Source: an uncultured Bacilli bacterium | GTDB lineage: Bacteria; Bacillota_I; Bacilli_A; RFN20; CAG-826 | Reading direction: 5' to 3' | DNA length: 32,623 bases | NCBI GenBank assembly: GCA_944350325.1 | Contig: CALVOS010000060.1 | Location: 1 to 32,623 of the forward strand | Shown here: piece by piece, positions 7,437 through 15,008 of the stretch | Layout of the letters: each line of letters starts with the position of its first letter | Position numbering within the stretch: the stretch's first letter is position 1 | Notes under the pieces: generated by a model | The model's input: only the letters and a program-made list of their open reading frames with translations | Database searches by the model: none | Told to the model about the DNA's origin: nothing | Position numbers and translations under genes: made by a program

Positions 7437-9791
7437 ATGAAGAAGAGTGCTGTCGTTCTCTCCATCCTGGCATTCGTGTTCACGGTGCTGGGCATCGTCC
7501 TCGTCGGCGTTACCCCGATGATATCCGCCACGAACTGGCTTCCGACGACCGGCTTCGTCGACACCGCCAAGGCGTTCGCGGATGCCCTGTTCACGAGCAC
7601 GACGCCCTACGTGAACGCCTGGAACCTCATGCTCGAAGGGAACATCTACTGCGTGCTCGCCTTCGCGGCCGCCTGCCTGTTCCTCCTGCTCTGGCTCGTG
7701 CACTTCATCGTGCTTCTCGCCAGGAGGCGCTACCGCTCCCTCTTCCCGAACCTCATGTGGCTCATCTTCGGCGGGGTCACCACCGGTCTTTGCTGCATGG
7801 TTCTCGTCCCGGGCATGCTCCCCCTGAACGATGCGGCCGCCGCTCTCAGCACCAACCTGAACGGCGTCAACGTCTTCCGTTTCCTCTTCCTCGGACAGGG
7901 CGACACCGCCGCGTTCGTGAATTCCGGCGATAACGCCGTCCTCGCCTGGACCCTTGCGATCGTGATGGCCCTTCCGGGCGTCCTTCTCTCCCTCAGCTGG
8001 CTCTTCGGCATCATCTCCGTCTTCTGCGGGATCGGCGACTGCATCGCGAATCCTGGCGCGAAGCGCGACCGGAGCAAGGCCGCTGAGCGCGCCAAGGCCC
8101 GCGCCCTGACCGACGCCCGCCTCCCCGTCGACGACGAGGATGCGCTGAAGGCCGCGATGTACGACGAGCTCGACCCGAGCCCGAAGGCTGCCCCGGCCCC
8201 GGCCGCGGAGAAGAAGCCCGACATCCCCGTCATCGTCCAGCATATCTACTACAACGGCCAGCCGGTTTCCGAGACGAGGACCGAGCCTAAGCCCGAGCCT
8301 AAGCCCGAGCCCGCTCCCGCTCCCGAGGCTAAGGAGCAGGCGAAGGAAATCCACATCCACATCTACAACCCCGCGCCCGACCAGAAGAAGGACCAGCCCA
8401 AGCCCGAGCCCAAGCCCGAGCCCAAGCCCGAGCCCAAGCCCGAGCCCAAGCCTGCTCCCGCCCCCGTCGAGGAGGAGCGTCCGCTCACCGCTCGCGAGCT
8501 CCGCGCCATCATCAAGGAGGCCCTGGACGACCACGACCATCCGGATAACGACCGTCCGCTCACCGACGAGGACGCCAGGCGCCTTGTCCGCGAGGAGCTG
8601 AACGAGTACTACGACAAGGCCGTCCCTGGCATCGAGGACGAGTACATCGAGGACGAGGACGAGGAGCTCCTTACGATCGACGAGCTCCGCGACGTGATCC
8701 ACGACGAGATTGCCGATGCGCTTGCCGGCCTCAAGCCTGCCGAGGAGACTCCCGCGGCGCCTGCGGAGGAGCCGGCCGAGGAACCCGCCAAGGAGGAGGC
8801 CGCCCCTGCGATCAGCAAGGACGACATCAAGGCCATCGTCCAGGAGGAGATCGCTGCCCTCGTGCATTCGCTCGACGAGAAGGAAGCCGCCCGGAAGAGC
8901 GAGGAGGAGAGCAAGGCCGAGGAAGCCAGGAAGGCGAAGGAGTCCGAGGAGGAGGCGGCCAAGGCCGAGGCCGCGAAGAAGGCCGAGGAAGAGGAGGCCG
9001 CCCGCGCCAAGAAGGAAGAGGAGGAGCGCGTCGCCCGCGAGGAGGCCGCCGCCCTCCAGGCCGAGGTCGATAACGCCCAGAACGAGGCGATCCGCGCCCT
9101 CCAGGATTCGCTCCTGAAGGCGGAGGACATCCGCGAGATCCTCAAGGAGGAGCTTGCGAAGCTCCCGCGTCCGGAGCCTGTCGTCATCGAGAAGACGGTC
9201 GAGGCCCCCGCCCCAGCGCCCCAGCCGGAGCCGGAGCCCGAGCCCGAGCCCGCCCCTGCCCCGGAGCCCGCTCCCGCTCCCGTCGTCGAGCCCGCTCCCG
9301 CGCCCGTGCCTGAGGCTCCGAAGCCGAAGATCGTGAGGATTCCCTTCCCCACGAGGCTCCTGAACGCCGACGAGGAGATGAAGGCGAACTACAACGAGCT
9401 GAAGGCCGAGTGCCTGAGCTACGGGCTCAAGAGCCGCCTCAGCAACTCGGGCGACACCTTCCGCCTCCACACCAAGACCTACGTCAAGATCACGGTCGCG
9501 GGCAAGTCGCTGAAGCTCTACTTCGCGCTTGACCCGAAGGACTACGAGCATTCGACGATCCCGGTCAAGGACGCGGGCGGGAAGAACATCTATCGCGAGA
9601 TCCCGGTCGTGTTCAAGGTGAAGAGCGCGCTCTCGATGAAGAGGGCGAAGCAGCTCATCGCTGACGCCTGCGAGCATGACGACCTTGAGCAGGGCAAGAT
9701 CCCGGTCAAGGACTACGCCGCCGAGCTCATCCACTACCGTCCCCAGAACTCCGGGCCTTCGGAGGACGAGGGCGAGGACGAGGAAGAGTAG
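7437..9791 (+). CDS. Large membrane protein with Pro-Glu linker, five short helical repeats, coiled coil and conserved C-terminal domain
   Basis: A 784-residue protein of unknown function. Four membrane spans lie at about residues 5-27, 71-95, 105-127 and 167-195. A long cytoplasmic or surface tail follows: a PEPKPEP linker (about 280-345), a short helix motif of the type LTxxELRxIIKEAL occurring five times (starting near 349, 374, 411, 458 and 559), and a highly charged Ala/Glu/Lys coiled coil (about 480-555). After a second Pro-rich linker comes a compact basic C-terminal domain (about 635-770) containing FPTRLLNADEEMKANYNELKAE and KSLKLYFALDPKDYE. I recall similar C-terminal domains in uncharacterised proteins of gut Bacillota but cannot name one. 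The ATG at 7437 follows AAAAGGAG by 8 bases; an in-frame TTG at 7416 would lie within that leader and is rejected. It is a single-gene unit with its own promoter and terminator. Confidence 0.88.
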   Translation: MKKSAVVLSILAFVFTVLGIVLVGVTPMISATNWLPTTGFVDTAKAFADALFTSTTPYVNAWNLMLEGNIYCVLAFAAACLFLLLWLVHFIVLLARRRYRSLFPNLMWLIFGGVTTGLCCMVLVPGMLPLNDAAAALSTNLNGVNVFRFLFLGQGDTAAFVNSGDNAVLAWTLAIVMALPGVLLSLSWLFGIISVFCGIGDCIANPGAKRDRSKAAERAKARALTDARLPVDDEDALKAAMYDELDPSPKAAPAPAAEKKPDIPVIVQHIYYNGQPVSETRTEPKPEPKPEPAPAPEAKEQAKEIHIHIYNPAPDQKKDQPKPEPKPEPKPEPKPEPKPAPAPVEEERPLTARELRAIIKEALDDHDHPDNDRPLTDEDARRLVREELNEYYDKAVPGIEDEYIEDEDEELLTIDELRDVIHDEIADALAGLKPAEETPAAPAEEPAEEPAKEEAAPAISKDDIKAIVQEEIAALVHSLDEKEAARKSEEESKAEEARKAKESEEEAAKAEAAKKAEEEEAARAKKEEEERVAREEAAALQAEVDNAQNEAIRALQDSLLKAEDIREILKEELAKLPRPEPVVIEKTVEAPAPAPQPEPEPEPEPAPAPEPAPAPVVEPAPAPVPEAPKPKIVRIPFPTRLLNADEEMKANYNELKAECLSYGLKSRLSNSGDTFRLHTKTYVKITVAGKSLKLYFALDPKDYEHSTIPVKDAGGKNIYREIPVVFKVKSALSMKRAKQLIADACEHDDLEQGKIPVKDYAAELIHYRPQNSGPSEDEGEDEEE
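8400..8447 (+). repeat. 12-bp tandem repeat coding for Lys-Pro-Glu-Pro
   Basis: Four perfect copies of AAGCCCGAGCCC in a row, preceded by similar copies near 8287-8310. They encode the rigid Pro-Glu linker of the 784-residue membrane protein (about residues 322-337) and are a likely site of length variation by slippage. Confidence 0.9.
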
Positions 9792-9808
9792 GAGCTCTTG
9801 CTTCCCTA

Positions 9809-9836
9809 GGGCACCCCGCGGGGTGCCCTTTCCTTT
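9809..9836 (+). terminator. Terminator of the 7437 gene
   Basis: A 9-bp perfect GC stem (9809-9817 with 9820-9828) and a T-rich tail lie 18 bases after the stop codon. Confidence 0.85.
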
Positions 9837-9846
9837 CCCCCAAATC

Positions 9847-9871
9847 AAAAAGCGCCCCTAGGGCGCTCTTT
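9847..9871 (-). terminator. Terminator of the guanylate-kinase-like gene
   Basis: A 7-bp stem (9861-9867 with 9851-9857, loop CTA) is followed on the minus strand by five T, ending at 9847. It lies 2 bases beyond the stop codon at 9873. The other strand also has a short T run, so it may work both ways. Confidence 0.8.
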
Positions 9872-9872
9872 C

Positions 9873-10424
9873 CTAAAGGGAGAGCCCTCGCCGATCTAGT
9901 TCCTTTAGATAGAGGGAACGGACTTCCGCGGCGATTTCCGGGAGCGGCCTCCCGTCGGTCTTGATGAGGAAGTCGGTCTTCATCAGCCTCCCGGGAGCAA
10001 ACCCGGTGTCGTCAAGCAGGAGCCTCCTCTCTATCTGCTCCGGAAGGTCTCCCCTTCCCTCCATCCTTCTCCGCCTCTCCTCGCGCGAGGCCTCGAGGAG
10101 GAAGGTCACGACTCTCGGGTTATTGAGGGCTAGGAAACTCTTGAGGCCGTTCGGGTCGACGACCACAGCCTTTCCCTCGCTCACCTGGTCCTTCCCGCAC
10201 CCATAGTAGTTTCCGCCGTAGAAGGTGTGCTCCACGAAGTAGCAGGAGGATAGGAGCTCGAGGAAGCGCTCCTTCGTGACGAAGAAGTAGTCGACCCCGT
10301 CCTTTTCGCCATTCCTCGGGGACCTCGTCGTGTGGGTGACCGCCTTTTGGATCCCGTATTCGTTCCTGAGGATGCGCGCGACCTCCGTCTTGCCGCTCGC
10401 AGAGGCGCCTACCAATATCACCAT
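9873..10424 (-). CDS. Guanylate kinase-like protein
   Basis: A 183-residue P-loop kinase of the guanylate kinase family (GMP + ATP to GDP + ADP). Seen: P-loop GASASGKT at residues 6-13, the GMP-binding block HTTRSPRNGEKDGVDYFFV (31-49), the FVEHTFYGGNYYG segment (63-75) that closes over GMP, and EASREERRRRM for the lid region. It is shorter than typical Gmk (about 200 residues), with the C-terminal helix compact. ATG at 10424 is chosen because the P-loop normally begins about 5 residues after the start; the frame extends further upstream but without family similarity. No Shine-Dalgarno sequence is visible; instead a perfect inverted repeat (10427-10441) lies 2 bases before the ATG. It is divergent from the pilus operon. 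It could be the sole Gmk or a divergent second copy; the window cannot decide. Confidence 0.85.
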   Translation of the reverse strand: MVILVGASASGKTEVARILRNEYGIQKAVTHTTRSPRNGEKDGVDYFFVTKERFLELLSSCYFVEHTFYGGNYYGCGKDQVSEGKAVVVDPNGLKSFLALNNPRVVTFLLEASREERRRRMEGRGDLPEQIERRLLLDDTGFAPGRLMKTDFLIKTDGRPLPEIAAEVRSLYLKELDRRGLSL

Positions 10425-10426
10425 TC

Positions 10427-10450
10427 CCGGATGATATCCGGAACATTCCG
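10427..10450 (-). promoter_or_regulatory. Overlapping inverted repeats in the guanylate-kinase-like gene leader
   Basis: CCGGAT-GAT-ATCCGG (10427-10441, a perfect 6-3-6 repeat) overlaps CGGAA-CA-TTCCG (10439-10450). In the transcript the first would form a hairpin ending 2 bases before the start codon, where the ribosome binding site should be. It could be an RNA control element or a DNA operator. Confidence 0.45.
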
Positions 10451-10455
10451 AAATG

Positions 10456-10483
10456 ACTATCGAGAGCCCCTTCTTTTTTTCAA
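10456..10483 (-). promoter_or_regulatory. Probable promoter of the guanylate-kinase-like gene
   Basis: On the minus strand TTGAAA (10483-10478), a 16-base spacer and GATAGT (10461-10456). It predicts a start near 10449 and a leader of about 25 bases. Confidence 0.45.
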
Positions 10484-10516
10484 GACGGCAGGGCAAGCCG
10501 GTCGCCTTAGTGCCTA

Positions 10517-10522
10517 TATAAT
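10517..10522 (+). promoter_or_regulatory. -10 box of the pilus operon
   Basis: A perfect TATAAT lies 19 bases before the ATG at 10542, with an AAGGAGG ribosome binding site (10528-10534) between. The leader would be only about 13 bases. No -35 box is seen. Confidence 0.6.
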
Positions 10523-10541
10523 GGGCGAAGGAGGCTCACCC

Positions 10542-10907
10542 ATGAATCAAACTCTCCCCTTCTCCCTGAAGGCGGATCCCCGTGGATGCTCGATCCTGGT
10601 CGGAAGCGTGTATCGCCAGGCCCTTGTCGAGATCGGATATAGCCCTGACCGGCACGTGTACGATCTCGACAGGGAGTACATCGATCGCTGCAGGGGGACT
10701 GCCGCGGGACAATTCCTCGCGAGCGTGATCGCGCTATACGACTCCCTTCCCAACATCGAGCGGAAGCTCTTCCTATGCGACTGTCTCGAGCGCGGGCGCC
10801 ACTACGTCTGGTGGTGGTACGAGTGGTTCGACCGCAAGACGTATAGCCGGATGAGCCGGCTCGTCCAGGACAAGGTCAGGCGGCGCTTCGCCCCCGAGGC
10901 GGCGTAG
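10542..10907 (+). CDS. Small soluble protein, possible helix-turn-helix regulator, first gene of pilus operon
   Basis: A 121-residue protein with no membrane segment. I do not recognise the family with certainty. The C-terminal 55 residues have the layout of a sigma-region-4 or phage late-regulator (ArpU/RinA-like) domain: SLPNIERKLFLCDCLE, then a Trp-rich segment VWWWYEWFDRKTYSRMSRL where a turn and recognition helix would be, then a basic last helix VQDKVRRRFAP. The N-terminal half has aromatic and acidic positions of the type seen before such domains. The start at 10542 has a perfect AAGGAGG 7 bases upstream, and the stop is 2 bases before the next ATG, so it is the head of the pilus operon. 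A role as operon regulator is inference from position and layout only. Confidence 0.7.
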   Translation: MNQTLPFSLKADPRGCSILVGSVYRQALVEIGYSPDRHVYDLDREYIDRCRGTAAGQFLASVIALYDSLPNIERKLFLCDCLERGRHYVWWWYEWFDRKTYSRMSRLVQDKVRRRFAPEAA

Positions 10908-10909
10908 GG

Positions 10910-11974
10910 ATGGGAACCTTGTCGAGGGGCCTCCTTCTTTTCCTCATGCCCCTGGGGATATTGCCCGCCTCCTCTTCCGGGATGGCGGAGGGGAGCGTCT
11001 GCCGACCGAGCGCTCCCTGGCTCGTCTTCGACTTCCCGGCCTACGACGGGGGCGACAAGTACGTCTTCCATTATGAGTTCTCCTCCCCGGTGGACCTGGA
11101 CTTCGGCTTCCAGCTATACATAGAGAATCCCAAGAACCCCGCCTCCACCTACGGGAGGAGGGGAAGGCTCGTCCTCGACTACTCGGGCTACCCCGACGAG
11201 TGCGAGGCCGGGGACACGGTGATCGGGATGGGGACGCTGACCTCTTCCTCGATGTCCGTCGTCTATAACCACATGACCTTCATCACCGAGACGAGGGCTG
11301 CGGACGGGACCACCTGCCGCTGGTCCACCGTCTTCGACGTCGGCTACGCGGTTCCCTATCGCTTCGAGTTCTCGTCCAACGGGAACGGCTTCAGCGCGCA
11401 GACGGCCAACGGCGTGGCCGCCAAGGGCGGCATCATCTACACCCAGCCCTGGCGCTTCTACTACCGCGACCTTGAGGAAAGCTACCATAACCCCGAGGCC
11501 GGCATCCTTCCCCTCGGCAAGATGCTCTTCCGGGAGGAGGACTACAAGTACGTGAGCGTCGACTGGGAGCCGAAGACGCTCGTCCTCCGTCTCTTCGATC
11601 ACTTCGACGAGTTCCCTCATTTCGACACCAAGTGGCTTGAGGACGGGCGGGAATGCATCGAGATCCCCCTCCTCACGAAGGATGGCGACTTCGGGGCCTT
11701 CCGCTCGCTCAGGACCAAGGACCTCTATTGCTATTCCAGAGACGGGAAGGAGATGAAGCCTCTCTCCCGCCGTGAGCCGGGGGACTTGATGGGGAATGAG
11801 TTCCGCATTCCTCGGGTAGGCTCCGGCGAGGGGAAGAGATATTCCTTCGAGATATTCGCCGACGGGTTCGGCGAGCTTGACCGCTGGAGCTTCACCTACC
11901 CCTTCGAGGTGACCGTCGACCGCAACTGGTTCGGCTCCTGCCGCACCTCCGCCTGGTGCGTGGAGGAAGTCTGA
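10910..11974 (+). CDS. Secreted protein of unknown function in pilus operon
   Basis: A 354-residue protein with an N-terminal hydrophobic signal segment (about residues 4-23, LSRGLLLFLMPLGILPASSS, likely Sec-cleaved), followed by an all-beta, aromatic-rich extracellular part with no further membrane span. Five or six Cys residues are spread over it (C31, the DECEAGD and TTCRWS segments, DGRECIE, LYCYSR, GSCRTSAWC), suggesting disulphides in the exported product. I cannot name a family. The start ATG at 10910 lies 2 bases after the previous stop, and its own stop overlaps the next start by 1 base (TGATG), so it is firmly part of the pilus operon. It could be a pilus-associated adhesin, a tip protein or an accessory assembly factor; these are guesses from context. 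Confidence 0.82.
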   Translation: MGTLSRGLLLFLMPLGILPASSSGMAEGSVCRPSAPWLVFDFPAYDGGDKYVFHYEFSSPVDLDFGFQLYIENPKNPASTYGRRGRLVLDYSGYPDECEAGDTVIGMGTLTSSSMSVVYNHMTFITETRAADGTTCRWSTVFDVGYAVPYRFEFSSNGNGFSAQTANGVAAKGGIIYTQPWRFYYRDLEESYHNPEAGILPLGKMLFREEDYKYVSVDWEPKTLVLRLFDHFDEFPHFDTKWLEDGRECIEIPLLTKDGDFGAFRSLRTKDLYCYSRDGKEMKPLSRREPGDLMGNEFRIPRVGSGEGKRYSFEIFADGFGELDRWSFTYPFEVTVDRNWFGSCRTSAWCVEEV

Positions 11975-12348
11975 TGCTCCAGTTCCTGTCCGCGGCGATC
12001 CTCATCGCCTTCTCCTTCCAGCTCTTCTCGGCCACAAGGGCCCACGGTGTGCTCGCCAGGACCTGGCACGGGTTTTCCAAGGAGATGCTCTACGGGGCGG
12101 TCGTCAGTCTGCCGAATGCAGAGATCGCCCCCTACTGGGACACGGTCAAGGCAAGGGCCATCGTTGAGGATTACTTCTCGACCTCCTTCGAGGGCTACGG
12201 CGTTACGTGGGAGAGCCTCGTCTCGGGGGACGGCCTTGAAGAGGCTCGCCCGAGCGAGCTGACCATCTCGCTGGAGGCGCGGATGAGCGGCATCCCCCTT
12301 CTCTACGACGAACGGACTTTCCGGATCCAGGAAGGAGAAAAGGCATGA
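11974..12348 (+). CDS. TadE/pseudopilin-like membrane protein
   Basis: A 124-residue protein with one N-terminal membrane helix (about residues 2-20, MLQFLSAAILIAFSFQLFSA) and a small extracellular domain, the form of a TadE/TadF-like minor pilin or type II secretion pseudopilin. There is no classical prepilin peptidase site (Gly before Phe/Met with Glu at +5), so processing is uncertain. The ATG at 11974 is preferred over one at 11956 because GGAGGAAG lies 5-12 bases ahead and it starts exactly at the stop of the preceding gene. The stop overlaps the ATPase gene start by 4 bases (ATGA). The assignment rests on topology and place in the operon rather than sequence similarity. Confidence 0.7.
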   Translation: MLQFLSAAILIAFSFQLFSATRAHGVLARTWHGFSKEMLYGAVVSLPNAEIAPYWDTVKARAIVEDYFSTSFEGYGVTWESLVSGDGLEEARPSELTISLEARMSGIPLLYDERTFRIQEGEKA

Positions 12349-13298
12349 GCGAAAAGGCAGCCATCCAGTATGTGGAGAGGTCCTCTCTCCTCCCGCTCCT
12401 GGAGGACCCCAACGTAAGCGACATCTCCTATGACGGGGAGGCGCTCCACTACCTTCACGCCTTCAAGGGGAGGGCGAGGAGCGAGATCTCGATGTCGTCC
12501 CGCGAGGCGAGGGACTTCCTGATCCAGGTCGCGAACCTCGCGGAGAAGCCCTTCAGCTACAGCGACCCAATCCTCGACGTGAGCTTCGGCCGCTATCGGA
12601 TGAACGCCGTCCATCCCTCCCTCGGAAGGAAGCGCGGCGTGCACGTCCCGACCTTCTCGCTCCGCATTGCCTCCGGCAAAAGCAAGATCGAGGGGGATCC
12701 TCGCTTCTTCCCGGAAGGCGCGGAGGAAATCCTCTCCTCCTGGCTTCTCTCCGGGGAGTCCATCGTCATCGCCGGCATCAGCTCGTCCGGGAAGACGGAG
12801 CTCCAGAAATACCTTCTTTCGCGCCTTGGCGCCAATCGGAAGTGCGTCGTCATCGATAACGTGGACGAGCTTGGACTTCTCGAAGGGTCGGAGGCGGAGA
12901 TCAGCTCCTGGATCACCAGCCCGAGGGCCGGCTACCGGGAGCTTGTCCGGAACGCCCTCCGGCATGATCCCGACTACATCATCCTTGCCGAGGCTAGGGG
13001 AGGGGAGATGCTGGACGCTCTGGTATCCGCAATGAGCGGCCACCCGATCATTCTGAGCGTCCATGGCTCATCCCTTCCGGAGATACCCGAGCGAATGCTG
13101 CGCCTGGCGATGCAAGGTGCGGAAAGGGTGCTCGAGGAGGAAGTCAGGTCCTCCATCGCGCAGAACTTCCGGAACTACGTTCTTCTTGGGCGAGACATCG
13201 GTCCGGACGGGTCGGTCCGTCGCTATCTCAAGGCGCTCGGACGCATGGACGGGGAGGGAAGGATGGAGACCTTGCTGGAAAGGGGGCCGCTATGCTGA
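12345..13298 (+). CDS. TadA/CpaF-type secretion ATPase
   Basis: A 317-residue hexameric type II/IV secretion ATPase that would drive pilus assembly from the cytoplasmic face. Seen in order: the N-terminal domain ending in SFGRYRMNAVHPSL (about 80-92, the family's 'R.n...pp'), Walker A AGISSSGKTE at 143-152, the Asp box VIDNVDEL (169-176), Walker B DPDYIILAEARGGE (208-221) with Glu216, and SVHGSS near 239-243 in place of the usual 'tvHA.s'. The Walker A is atypical, SSSGKT rather than the usual TGSGKTT, and the protein is shorter than usual TadA/CpaF (about 400-480 residues), lacking most of the N-terminal extension. The start ATGA overlaps the previous stop and its stop overlaps the next start by 7 bases. 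The ATPase call is secure; the choice of TadA over other VirB11/GspE relatives rests on the neighbouring TadB/TadC pair. Confidence 0.9.
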   Translation: MSEKAAIQYVERSSLLPLLEDPNVSDISYDGEALHYLHAFKGRARSEISMSSREARDFLIQVANLAEKPFSYSDPILDVSFGRYRMNAVHPSLGRKRGVHVPTFSLRIASGKSKIEGDPRFFPEGAEEILSSWLLSGESIVIAGISSSGKTELQKYLLSRLGANRKCVVIDNVDELGLLEGSEAEISSWITSPRAGYRELVRNALRHDPDYIILAEARGGEMLDALVSAMSGHPIILSVHGSSLPEIPERMLRLAMQGAERVLEEEVRSSIAQNFRNYVLLGRDIGPDGSVRRYLKALGRMDGEGRMETLLERGPLC

Positions 13299-14032
13299 GA
13301 AGAACCCTCGTATCCCTGGCCGTCGCGCTTGGCGCGGCCGCACTCTCCTATCTCGTAAGCGATTCCTTCGCCCTGCCCCTTCTCGTCGGGCCGCTGCTCT
13401 TCCTCTCCTTCTTCTTCCTGGTGATCCCGCCGATCGAGGCGAGGATACTGCGGAGCGAGGCGCGGGGGATGGCCTATCGCTTCGTGAGCGGCTTCCTCAT
13501 CTCCCTCTCGGTCAGCAAGAGCCTTGAGGAAAGCTACGACTCGGCGTCCGCGTTCCTCGAGGGAAGCGCGAAGGAAGCGTCCCTCTCCTGCAAGGAGATG
13601 GAGATCCTCGAGAGGCTTCGCTACCTCCGCGGCACATTCCGCGCCTCCTTCTACGACATGTTCTGCTCGATGATGGCGATCTGGCAGGAGCGCGGGGGAG
13701 ATGTCCTGGACCTGATGGACCCGCTCCTCCGCGAGGCAACCTCCGCCGAGGAGGCCGGAAGATCCCTCGATGCCCTGAGAATCCGCCAAGGGACGCAGTT
13801 CCTGATCCTCTGGGGCATGAGCCTCCTTGTGCTTCTCGCGGTCCGCCTCGGGCTATCCTCCTTCTACGAGACATTGAGCGGATCGCTCCCCTTCCTTCTC
13901 GTCACCCTCCTCTACTTCCTTGCCCTCGCCTTCGCCTTCGTCTTGTTCGCCCGCATCGTGGGCGATGAACCCAATCGAGGTGACAGAAATGCTACGAAAA
14001 AGAGAAAGCCACGCAAAGCCAAGGCGAATTGA
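13292..14032 (+). CDS. TadB-like platform protein (type II secretion F family)
   Basis: A 246-residue inner-membrane protein with two N-terminal spans (about residues 5-22 and 28-46), a cytoplasmic helical domain (about 50-165) and a C-terminal hydrophobic region with two spans (about 166-190 and 200-226), the layout of TadB. The helical part has the F-domain pattern: SGFLISLSVSKSLEESYDSA and later MMAIWQERGGDVLDLMDPLLREAT, equivalent to the 'l...G.sl..Al..' and 'GG.l...L..ia' helices. It would pair with the next protein as the platform on which the ATPase works. It starts 7 bases inside the ATPase gene, with GGAAAGGGGG just upstream, and overlaps the next gene by 44 bases. The tail ends in a very basic KKRKPRKAK stretch, likely cytoplasmic. 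Confidence 0.85.
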   Translation: MLRRTLVSLAVALGAAALSYLVSDSFALPLLVGPLLFLSFFFLVIPPIEARILRSEARGMAYRFVSGFLISLSVSKSLEESYDSASAFLEGSAKEASLSCKEMEILERLRYLRGTFRASFYDMFCSMMAIWQERGGDVLDLMDPLLREATSAEEAGRSLDALRIRQGTQFLILWGMSLLVLLAVRLGLSSFYETLSGSLPFLLVTLLYFLALAFAFVLFARIVGDEPNRGDRNATKKRKPRKAKAN

Positions 14033-14651
14033 AAGATTTCTTCTTCCTGCACTCGGGAACCTCCTCTTTATCGGGGCGATCCTCGCCTCCCAGCTCCTCC
14101 TCGGGAACCTGTTCCTGACCTTGACCCTCTCCCTCCTCCTTCTCATCGTCGACTACTTCCTCCTAAGCGAGGGGAGAAGGAAGAAGGAGAGGGCCATCGT
14201 CCGTCTCGAGAGCGACTTCTCGGAAAGCTTCCGCTGCTTCAGCGTCTTCGTGGAAACGGGAATGACTCCCTACCAGGCCCTGCGGGAAACGCTTCCCTTC
14301 TCAAGCCCTGCCCTTCGCGAGAGGATCGAAGCCCTTCTCCACGAGATTGACGAGGACAAGTCCGTGTCCCCTTACGTCCGCTTCAGCGAGGGCTTCCGCT
14401 CCCTTGCCGTCCGCCAGGTGATGATCGCCATCCATCGCATGGCGACGGAGGGAGGGGGCGAAGCCTACCTCAGGCAGTTCCGCTCCCTCTTCCAGTCCTA
14501 TGGGGACGAAAGCCGGAAGAAGGCCGCCCTCGACCTTGACTCGAGGATGGGCATGGCCTCGTTCCTTCCCCTCGTCGCCTCCGCTCTCGTGATGGCGCTC
14601 ATCGCGATCGGCATCGTCTCCGTCCTGGGGGTTGCGATCAATGGGCTCTAA
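13989..14651 (+). CDS. TadC-like platform protein (type II secretion F family)
   Basis: A 220-residue membrane protein with two N-terminal spans (about residues 18-38 and 40-60), a cytoplasmic F-type helical domain and a C-terminal span (about 190-218). The domain shows SFRCFSVFVETGMTPYQALRETLPF (a 'l...ETG.s..qAL' motif typical of this family) and IAIHRMATEGGGEAYLRQFRSLF, followed by the EAR-like segment YGDESRKKAALDLDSRMGM (family 'R...ae....k'). It forms the second half of the TadBC pair. ATG 13989 is chosen since GAGGTG lies 6 bases ahead (13977-13982); ATGs at 13965 and before lack such a site. It overlaps the TadB-like gene by 44 bases and the next gene by 11, so translation is coupled. 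Confidence 0.87.
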   Translation: MLRKRESHAKPRRIERFLLPALGNLLFIGAILASQLLLGNLFLTLTLSLLLLIVDYFLLSEGRRKKERAIVRLESDFSESFRCFSVFVETGMTPYQALRETLPFSSPALRERIEALLHEIDEDKSVSPYVRFSEGFRSLAVRQVMIAIHRMATEGGGEAYLRQFRSLFQSYGDESRKKAALDLDSRMGMASFLPLVASALVMALIAIGIVSVLGVAINGL

Positions 14652-14982
14652 GCTGGGCTTCCTCCTTTCTCTCTTCTTCGTGATCGGACTGATGGGGCTA
14701 TCCGGCGATCTCGCCTCCATCCAGGCCATCCAGACGAGCCTGGACGCGGCCGGGATCACCGCGGCGAGGAGGATCGCCCTCGTCGGGGGCATCGACAGCG
14801 AGACCCGCTCCCTTGTGAACGAGGAGTGCGGAGGGACCATCATCCCTCTGGAGGATGATCCGGTCAGGATCGGCGACATATTCCGCTTCGCGATCGAAAA
14901 GGAATACCAGCCCTTCGTCCTATCGCCGGAACCGGTATTGGTGCGGATCGAGCGCTCGGCCGTCATCGGCTACCTCGATTGA
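14641..14982 (+). CDS. Second TadE/pseudopilin-like protein
   Basis: A 113-residue protein with one N-terminal membrane helix (about residues 3-23, KLGFLLSLFFVIGLMGLSG) followed by an amphipathic helix, SIQAIQTSLDAAGITAARRI, then a small extracellular domain. The helix that follows the membrane segment, with repeated Gln/Ala/Leu and 'LD..a.taa..ia..Ggi', is the pattern of TadE-like pseudopilins, in which the long N-terminal helix packs into the pilus. It lacks a canonical prepilin peptidase site. ATG 14641 is used; a TTG at 14632 in frame is possible. It overlaps the TadC-like gene by 11 bases and is followed after 26 bases by the pilin gene. Confidence 0.75.
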   Translation: MGSKLGFLLSLFFVIGLMGLSGDLASIQAIQTSLDAAGITAARRIALVGGIDSETRSLVNEECGGTIIPLEDDPVRIGDIFRFAIEKEYQPFVLSPEPVLVRIERSAVIGYLD

Positions 14983-15008
14983 GCATAGATGAAGAAAGGA
15001 GGTAAAGG

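Noticed and set aside
8285-8455. Short direct repeats that could be taken for a CRISPR array
   Set aside because: The 12-base units have no spacers and are in frame, coding for the Lys-Pro-Glu-Pro linker.
7395-9848. 817-residue open frame on the minus strand
   Set aside because: It mirrors the 784-residue membrane protein, with Leu/Gly-rich low complexity from the Pro-Glu linker read backwards; the plus strand has the promoter, ribosome binding site and terminator.
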